In this document: in pieces, positions 55,915 through 64,000 of the stretch
Numbering within the stretch: the stretch's first letter is position 1
Layout: each line of letters starts with the position of its first letter
Source: Girardinichthys multiradiatus
Lineage: Eukaryota > Chordata > Actinopteri > Cyprinodontiformes > Goodeidae
Length of the DNA: 64,000 nt
Assembly (NCBI RefSeq): GCF_021462225.1
Contig: NC_061815.1
Coordinates: 46,597,986-46,661,985 of the forward strand
Direction: 5' to 3'
The notes under the pieces: model-generated
The model's input: only the letters and a program-made list of their open reading frames with translations
Told to the model about the DNA's origin: nothing
Database searches by the model: none
Made by a program: the position numbers and the translations under genes

Positions 55915-56520
55915 CTAAGCAACACACAAGAAGAAAAGATTTTGGAAAATGCGGTGGAATCCTGGGGGTGCGAATATATAACTGTGTGTGCAGGAATTAG
56001 ACTGTCAACACAGATAGGGCGCCATTGTCCTTGAGGAGAGAGATGGAAGTTTTCTCAATTGGCCGCAAAGTCTTATCTGGGTCACAGCTGTTCGGGGTGC
56101 TGGGAAAGAGTGCCATGTTTACATAACAACCAGGAGATATTTTGTCAACAGCCACTTAGCAGAAGTTGCCAAGGCCACATTAGGCCCAGATTTAGAAAAA
56201 CAATAAATGTTCTGGTTCAAGCAGTTGTGTGGATTTCTAACCACTTTAAGAGTTTTTACTGTTATCTCTCAATTGCGAATCCAAATTTCCAAATTTCTGG
56301 GACTTTCCCTCAGTTCTGGAGTGAACAACCTTCTCCATGATTAAATCCTTTTACCTCTGAGTCCAAAAGCCACTTCCAGGCTACAATTCTGTTCAAGAAC
56401 CGTATCCAGCTTGCGGCTTAGCTCTCTTAACAATTTAGTCTGAGCATTGATCGCTCTGCAGATTCCATCCAGCATCGCAGGCAGCTTTGGGATGCTCTGA
56501 ACAGCTGCCTATGTTTTGCT
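55915..56520 (-). repeat. LINE-related fragment similar to 17190-17440
   Basis: GGCGCCATTGTCCTTGAGG, CAATTGGCCGCAAAGTC and GCCATGTTTACATAAC line up in order with the LINE fragment at 17.2-17.4 kb. The right part beyond 56165 is assigned only by continuity. Confidence 0.5.
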
Positions 56521-57479
56521 ACTCACTCGATAAGTCAACATTTTATTTCAGAGAGCAGGTGAATTAGTAACACAGAGGAACAAAACTCTTGGCAGTTAAT
56601 ATTGAATTAAAACCAACTACTTTCAGCCCCCCCTGTGAGGTTCACATTACTAACTGTAAACAGCAGCCTCTGTGCTCATTCCTTGGAGAATTTAGATCCT
56701 TAACATAGATTGACATTGATTATATGTTTGGCCTTTCTGGCATTAGTAGAAATCTGTTCTAGCTCCTCAGCTCCAGTGAAACCCTTAAGAGGGTACAAAT
56801 TGATGTACCTTTGGCAGATGGTTCTTCATGTGTAGGATAACAAATAACCAAAACTACAAAAGAGTGAAATAGAGAAGGATCCAAATTAAGTCTAGTTCTG
56901 TTACATTAGCATTACTGAACAGCCTATATGATGCTGTAAAAAGCCATGTCCTCCTAAATAGCTTCTTACATCTTTTAATCTTCTTTCTATGATACCTTTC
57001 ACACTGAAGAGGATTGTGGTCAGCTCAACCGAGTGACTGTTACGTAGTGTCAAAATAAGGTGAGATCTTTCCATGTAATCCATGCAACATTTATTAACTG
57101 CTCACAGTTAAATAAATACAAATTAAATAGGTATCTTTTTGTGTAATCCATGCAACAATTATTAAAATACACAGTTGAAGCAGTAGAGAGTGAAACAAGC
57201 ATATTCTCATATTCTGGGACTGAAAGGCTGGAGAGGCCTGTGGGGAGTCACATATTAACTGTCTTATATTTTGCAGAAGTTTAAACAACAAGTGTAACCA
57301 AGGAAATGTTGTATGATGATTTTCTATTTTATACAAGTATAAAATGAAATGAGTAATGTTTGAGTATCAAGTTAAAACACATATGATTGAAATATGATTA
57401 AGAACTGATAATTAAAATAAAAAACATTAAGGTTTAGACATTCTCAATCAGCTATATATGAAAGAGATATAATGTTGAT
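56521..57479. other. Anonymous A/T-rich sequence
   Basis: It contains two diverged copies of a TAATCCATGCAACA motif (57078-57091, 57143-57156), about 65 bp apart. No gene. Confidence 0.45.
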
Positions 57480-58960
57480 CAGTTGTGATGTATGAATAAA
57501 AAGAATGAAGTGGTTTTATAACTGTGTCTAAAAGTAAATGCAGAAAGCTGAGTGGAATGTGTAATACTGTATAAAGTTTAAGATTGAGCAGATTAGGGAG
57601 AGAACTGTAGGATGACTAGGAGTGACGAGAGCCAACTAGGAGCCGACAGCGACCCTTTTTGAAGGCCAACAAACAGCACGAAGAAGGGAGGAACAGGATA
57701 AAGCCAGCTGCAGGCTGATAACGAATCTTTTGAAGACTTTCAAACAACACAAGAAAGGAAGGACGAGACTAAAGCCAGCCGTGTGGCTATAACTGGTATC
57801 TTCAAGGCCGAAAAACAGCACCAGAAAGTCACGGTGACCATGACTAAGTATTGACCAATAACGTATTGGACAAAAGCATGTTGCGCAGTAACGGAGAAGG
57901 CTAAGAAAGGGCTGACCAGCGAGAGCATCTGCACTATAAAAGCAATGCCAAAAAAGGGAACTGCAGTTGTTTCCTCACAGAAGACCAGCGAACAAGATGG
58001 GATGGAGAAAGACACTACAGATGAAGCAGAGGACCAGAGAGACTGCCCAGCTGATCGACTGGATTAAAAAGAGGATCAACCTGTGTGCCCTGGAAGGACT
58101 GTGCCTCAAAATTATGAATCTAATTTCATCTACTCCCTTTTTATCCAGACAACAGAAATGAACTTGATTGGTGAACTGATTGCTCTACGTTTCAGGCTTC
58201 TGGAAGTCCTGAATCAACTTCATTTATACCTCTGGGGTTTTCTTCAACTCTTCAGCCTCTGGAAGCTACTGTCTTCAGAGACATATGACAACAAAGTTCC
58301 TGTTTGACCATCGAAACCTGGAACACCAGTGCCTGTCCACTTAGAGGAAGAAAACTGAAGATTAAGTCGTCTTTCCTTCAAGAAATCGCTTGTTGTTATC
58401 CGAAGAAACATCTCCATCAGGTGCATGGATGAGCCTCCGTCTTCAAAGCTTCTCCAAACTCACTAGTTTCAGCATCAGGGAAAGACAGGTTGAGTTGATT
58501 GATTCATTTCTATTATTGAAATTATTATGTGTTGCCGAATTTAAGCTGTTACTGACTCCTGCAAAAGCTTTACTAATTAAAGAAAGCATATAAAATTTTA
58601 GATAAATCGTGGACATCAAATTATTTGAGTCACCTTTTTGGTTTTTCGTTGATGATAAAAAGTCTTGTTGCCTGGTTCTAAGAGATTTTAGGAGGTTTTT
58701 ATAGGTTGCCTTAGCCAAGTTTGTTAAAATAGCGCCCTTGTGGCTCCTGCCAAGTCACAAAAATTATCCTAACCCATATACCAAGAGCCAGTTGTGATAT
58801 TAGGGAATGAGCAGCCATTAACAGAAGTAACTGTCGAGGAGTGGATGACTGCTGTGGGCTACTCGGTCGTCCAGACCACCAGCTGAAGAAGGGCGAGACT
58901 TTTGGATGCAGGCTGTTAGAGGTTAGGCGTGTCATTTCCCGACACCAGCTTAAACAGAAC
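57480..58960 (+). repeat. Possible LTR-like segment with promoter
   Basis: A CCAAT (57855-57859) and a TATAAAAG (57935-57942) stand about 80 bp apart, and two diverged copies of a TAAAGCCAGC-containing unit lie upstream (57640-57780). The far side has CATTTCCCGACACCAGC (58931-58947), which resembles a primer-binding-site complement. No terminal repeats or second copy were found, so this is only a candidate. Confidence 0.3.
57935..57942 (+). promoter_or_regulatory. Candidate TATA box
   Basis: TATAAAAG lies downstream of CCAAT by about 80 bp, in otherwise non-coding sequence. Confidence 0.4.
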
Positions 58961-61289
58961 TTTCAGTAAACCTGCTTAGTAAGATCTTTCAGGTTTAAGG
59001 AAGTCCGGACCTGTTGGTTGGAGAGCTGAATTTAGCAATCCCCTTAGAAATAGGGAAGTAGGAGGGAGGGGTTAGCTCATTGGACAACGAAAGTAGGGTG
59101 CATTAACTACTGGAAAAGGTTAGATTTGAGTTTCCAACTGGCCGGGCACCAGTTATGTCAAACAAGGCAAAACAATTATACATATTTTATTGCATAATTT
59201 TGTTCAAAATATCCACCATAGTCTTAACGTTACTCAGAGCTAAAATCCTAGTTTGTATAGAGCTCAGGTTGTTGTGCTTGAGTATCATAAGTATATGATT
59301 TTTTTCATATTATTATTTCCAAAAGACTAAAAATGGTAGATAAGACCATTTCTTGCTGGAGTCTTATCTATTGCAGACAAAATTACTTACAAACCTTCAA
59401 ATAATCTGGCTACTGCTTTAAATTATTGGTTGGCATATTGCTTTCTTAAAAGGAAAAGAATGCGTTCTCTATTAAATTTGCATTAGACTGCAAATAACTG
59501 AAGATCAACTCTTGCTTTTAGCAGTAGCAGGCATTTTAGTTTGCATACCTATTTTAAAATAAGAGCAAAACCCCACCGATTGTTTTGCCCAACCATCATG
59601 GACATGTTGATTGAGCACTCTAGCCATCCATTTATTGACCTGCAATTTATGGAAGCCTCATTATGGTACCATCTTTTGTTGCTTTAGCCATATATCATAT
59701 GAAAATGGAAGTTACTCATTTAAATGTTTGTGTAAATGAAATGACCTTTAAAATATTGTCACACAAGCACTAAGCAAACACAAATATTGAAATTTATTCG
59801 TTGGTCTGTTTTCTAAAAACAATAGACAATATGCTGAACATGACTCTTTTTCCATAGACACATTATGTTCTTTGTTGGTATTGTCATGTCAGTAATGCTG
59901 ACTTATTCACAGAGCTTCACAGAAAATACTAATTACTTTCCTATAGTAAACTCAGAATCTGTGTGTTTTTGTAAAGATTGAAGCTGTAATAAGTTTACAT
60001 TTATTTAAATATATAAATATGTCTGTACCTCCTTAGGTCTCTTATTAAATAATACTAAAATATGCATTGCTTTCCTTTGTGTGTTACATTTTGCAAGCTG
60101 GTAATTTTTCTGTTTTCCAATGGACTAAATTTGTTTTACACCTTTACAATTCAAGCTGGTCTTCTAAAAAGGACAAAGAAAAGTGAATCTTTTTACTTGC
60201 TGGGACATTAATAGCTCAGCTTCACACTCTACCTATTCATATGTGAGATTGGCTAGTAAGAATGCTAGAGAGATGAATAAGACATGAGGACCATGCATGA
60301 TTTAAGAGTCTAAAATGAGTTACACAGACTGGCTGCAACCACTGCTGGTGTGTTGGCCTCCAGCTGCAGGAACAAAGGTAGTGATTGTGCCTGCATCATC
60401 TCAGAAGAAGAGAGCTGAGAACAGCTGCAGCTGCATTTTGAATAACAGGCAAAATTTGAATGCATTTCCTCAATGGCATTTTCAGACTTATGGTTTATAA
60501 ATTAAAGAGAAGCCATGTAAATCATAATCATTAATTCACTGGATAAGTTAGATGTGAAATCCATTTTCATTTTTCTCTTTCATGTCCTCCTCTCCGAGTT
60601 TGGTGCCTGACCATGTCTCAGTCTATGAATGAAACTGCATCAGACTTCAGATGATGGAGCTCAGTGGAGGTGAAAAGGCAGCAGATAGTGGGAGACTTCA
60701 TTTATTAAGAGAAAACTGTAAAAATGTTAACATTATTCCATATGGTAGACGTTATGCAAATTCACAATCAGTAATGCTTTATTCGCCAAGTTTAAGAACA
60801 CAAAAAAGGTATTTGACTTTGTTTTCTCTTTGCTCTCAATAAAGAATTTAAAATATCAATATATGAAAAGGGAAAAATTATATTTGTAAATACTGTATAT
60901 TATTTACATATCTAAATATATACATACTTATATATCTATAATTTGTTCACTTTTTTGCTCATGTCAGAAAGTCACACCCTGTAATTGTATGTCCCATGCC
61001 TTTCCTTTTTGGCAATTTTAAAGACTAACCAGCAGGTCTTCATTGGGATAAAATACAAAAACAGAGGTAATGGAGATACATTCTTATAAGGGGTTTACTT
61101 ATTTTCTTTGCAATGGAGTTCACCATGGCAATGGCCAAGACTGTTGACATTAATTAGAGATTTGTAATGTGGCATTTTTTTTATTTTATTCTAAATGTTT
61201 GTGTAATTGTATGCATGAATGCAAACCAATAGATGTTAGTTGAAAGACTTTGCATGTGTTCATGAAAATACCTCATATTCTCTTTGAAT
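58961..61289. other. Anonymous A/T-rich sequence
   Basis: No supported feature. A minus-strand CTGGTGCCCGGCCAG (59140-59154) is primer-site-like but isolated. A TA-rich patch lies at 60880-60950. Confidence 0.45.
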
Positions 61290-62022
61290 TTACAAAAAGC
61301 AGCTGGGACAGCGTTTCTTTCCTCGAACTGTCTCTCTGATGAACAGTTAACAGTCAGAGTGCCCACATCGATCGACACCATGCATATTTGCACCAATTTA
61401 ACATGACCTCGCCATTCAACCAGAGAACACATTGTGAATGGTACAGTGACAAGCCCATACTACCTGAATAACATTATTAATCCAGTCATTGTGCCCCTGC
61501 ATGAACGGCACAGGCCTAATTTCGTCTTCATGGATGACAATGCTCCAGCTCATCGAGGTTGCATCATTAGAGAACAGCTGCCAAAGACTGGTGTACCTCC
61601 AATGGAGTGGCCTGCACTTTCTTCAGACCTCAATCCCATAGAAAATCTATAGGATCAGCTGAGTTGCCATCTAGAGGCTCGTAACTCTGTAACCCAGAAC
61701 CTCAATGACCTGAAAGAGGAGTGGGATGCCATGCCTCAGCAGACAATATGGCGACTTGTGAACCTTTGAGAAGTTGTCAGACTGTAATTGATGCTGAAGC
61801 GCACATCACATTTTTAAGACATTAAACTTTTTTGTTAGGGTATAGCCACCACTGTTTTTGGCTTTTGTTTCAATAAATAATAAATAAGTTTGAGGTGTGG
61901 AAATCACCATTGCATGCTTATTCTTTAATGCCCTTCGTTCAATGAATATATCACTGTAGCATGAACTTTTTACATTTTCCATAAATTTCACCTGATAGCC
62001 AAGCCTTTTTGTGAGCAGTGTA
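61290..62022 (+). pseudogene. Tc1-like transposase remnant with 3' end
   Basis: Translation gives LSDEQLT and, from 61434, NGTVTSPYYLNNIINPVIVP, FVFMDDNAPAHRG (second Asp) and ALSSDLNPIENL followed directly by a TAG where Trp is expected. The C-terminal DLKEEWDAMPQQTIWRLV continues in frame to a stop. The 3' side ends near 62022 in AAGCCTTTTTGTGAGCAGTG, a typical Tc1 end. The N-terminal DNA-binding half is missing or unrecognisable. The nonsense codon and the truncation inactivate it. Confidence 0.82.
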
Positions 62023-62356
62023 TATTTAAAAGCGGTCAAATCAGTCTTTAAACACAGATGTGACAGTATGTTTTCAATTAATGTTATCTCTGCCAAGTGA
62101 AATGTTTAGTTTTCAAAGCCAACAAACCAAAAATTAAGTTCACAACAATCAACATTCCTCATTTAATGTATTTCTAACGGGGGACCATTGACTTCACACC
62201 AACCAAAGTTATTCACAAATACAAAGAAATCAAAGCAAGATAGTCCACAAGTAGCATTATTGATAAAAAGAAAAAGAAATGGAATTGAAATTGTTTAAAC
62301 TCAATGTCTGAACTAATCAGCTTTACTTTCTTCTCTGAATTCTCTGTGTTGGGATT
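62023..62356. other. Anonymous A/T-rich sequence
   Basis: Nothing recognised. Confidence 0.5.
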
Positions 62357-63031
62357 ATGAAATGAAATGAAAAATGTTTAGATCATTTAATTCTAAATTA
62401 CCTATATGTTTTTCTGCTCAAACTCTTAACCTCATGAACTGCGGTGAGGAAGGTTGTCAAAAACGGAGAAGTTTGAAGAAATAGCTTCTAGCTAAACTCC
62501 GTAGATGTGGATGAAAGACGACCCGTTCAGTCTGCTAACCACACAGCACGTTAACGTTACCACGGTGATGGGGTCTCTGCTGTCTTCCTTCCAGATTGGG
62601 AGACCGCTCCGCTTGGCTTCGTAGAGACCGCTTCTCTGTAGGGAACTTCTATGGGACAGTTTGCTTCTGCAGGCCTCAGAGAGAAAGTAAGCAACTCTTA
62701 CACCTTAATTTCCCCGTTCATGAATGAAAATACCGATACACAGACAGTATTTCATTCGTACTTAACTTTGCATATGATCGATGATCGTATGACATCCTTG
62801 GATCCTTGAATAGTTTATGTCCATCCCCTATCCGGTCCCTTTCGAAGGCCGTGTGGAAGAGGGTGGATGTAGCAACAGCTGCGCTTTTATTTGGGCAGTG
62901 GCGTCACAGCAAGTCCGCAGTTATCCCGTTTCCTGGCTGTGCCGGAAGAAGGTTAATGCACTTTATTTTGAAAAGTTCCAGAAGAGTTTGTACCGGAGTT
63001 TAATGTTGAAATCCATGGCTGGGTCCCAACA
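62357..63031 (-). mobile_element. LTR-like repeat X, copy 4 (truncated)
   Basis: It matches 15895-16625 in the same orientation, from an ATGAAAAATGTTTAGATCAT block to GGGTCCCAACA at 63031. The end coincides exactly with the X terminus at 1501 and 16625. The other end is lost. Confidence 0.75.
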
Positions 63032-64000
63032 TCTGTATGTGTGGTTTACTTGGGTTTTTGCCGACATCTGGTGCGAATTGTTTTGTCAATGCTCCATTAG
63101 ACATATTTAAACGGCGAAAGGCATAGATTTGTTCAATACTAAATTTACTTACTGTGAATAATAGTTTCATTTCTGTTCCAGGGGTCTTGATGAAAATTAC
63201 ATCTTAATATGGAAATTTCAATAATCTTAGTAGAATTAGCGGCATAACATGGAAAAGACAGTACAGTAAAAATAAAAATAAAAATCACATTAATGTATGA
63301 GACAAGTACAAAAATTAATGGTCAGCTGAATTTTTCCAATTGTGACAAGCCTATTGAGAGGCAGCTACATTATCATGTCATGTCTGAAACAGCAGTGCCA
63401 ATCATATCAGCAAATTGGGACAGCCGGACCTTTTTGGAAAATGCAGAGAAAGATGGTGATTAGGTTCAACATTTAATGAAATTACAGAAATGACACAAGG
63501 AAGAAGGTGTGATGAGGAAAGGAATAATTTGTCTCCTTTTCCTACTGACTGTTTTTATTTTGTTCCCAGAATAGTTTACATAAAACCAACTTTGTCTTTC
63601 TAGGAATATATTTTCTCATCTAAAAGTGCACCATTTTAAAAGCCTGAAAGTCTTTCCTGGCATTAATAAAAGCATTTTGTTGTTGATAAGGCAGCGTCCA
63701 CCAGGTCATTGATCTAGCTTGTTTTACTGACATTTTTAGAAATAGTTCCTATGCTGATTTTATCACAGAATTTCTTTCTAAAGAAGTTTTTCCTTTAAAC
63801 AGTATGCCCTCACCTACCTAATAAGTACTAGTGTAATGTTCCATGTGCAGTCTTTGATTATTTTTAAAGATGCTGTGGTAAAACTGCTGAATAAAAAAAG
63901 ACTTTGTCTCGACACTTTCAGTCTGTTCAAACTCCTCTTTCAAAAATATCATCTTGAGCATTGCGTTGGAATTAGAGCAGCAGCAATGGATTGGCTTCAT
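63032..64000. other. Anonymous A/T-rich sequence
   Basis: No supported feature. A 60-codon minus-strand frame at the window edge has no recognisable domain. Confidence 0.5.

Overview
This 64 kb window looks like an intergenic stretch of a teleost fish genome. I found no host protein-coding gene that I could defend. Nearly every recognisable coding sequence belongs to a mobile element: several Tc1-like transposon families with fish-type terminal repeats, APE-type LINEs with teleost-style 3' tails, tRNA-derived SINEs, a Gypsy retrotransposon, a degraded endogenous retrovirus (ERV), LTR-like repeats, and a tyrosine-recombinase (DIRS/Ngaro-like) retrotransposon. The base composition is A/T-rich except inside one GC-rich LINE. 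The species cannot be named from the sequence.

Layout: 1-4250 holds LINE and Tc1 fragments, a 110-bp GA microsatellite and the first copy of a long TGTTG...CAACA LTR-like repeat (called X here), itself carrying a 636-bp solo LTR with a 4-bp target duplication. 4495-6052 is Tc1 copy 1. 7160-18069 is a nest: one Tc1 element is split by X, X is split by an ERV, and the Tc1 is also hit by a LINE 3' fragment. Excising the insertions and one copy of each target duplication restores a single 327-codon reading frame. 18-24 kb is mostly anonymous. 24.1-26.9 kb is an L2-like LINE, and 28.4-31.6 kb is a LINE with an 11-bp target duplication. 31.6-36.5 kb is mostly anonymous, with a Tc1 remnant and a SINE.

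36.5-42.8 kb is a Gypsy element whose gag segment is inverted relative to its pol. 45.0-47.4 kb is a second copy of the GC-rich LINE, interrupted by Tc1 copy 2, and 47.4-48.2 kb is X copy 3. 48.7-55.0 kb is the most distinctive object. It is a minus-strand element with split direct repeats (A1-internal-B1-A2-B2), an RNase H remnant and a tyrosine recombinase C-terminus with HxxR and Tyr motifs, interrupted by Tc1 copy 3. Copy 3 is the only Tc1 here with a full-length 334-codon transposase, an apparent DD34E triad and both terminal repeats. 55-64 kb holds LINE tails, a promoter-bearing LTR-like segment, another Tc1 remnant and X copy 4.

The nesting gives a relative chronology. The Tc1 element at 7160-18069 predates X, which predates the ERV. 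The LINE copy at 45 kb and the DIRS-like element both predate the young, nearly identical Tc1 copies inserted in them.
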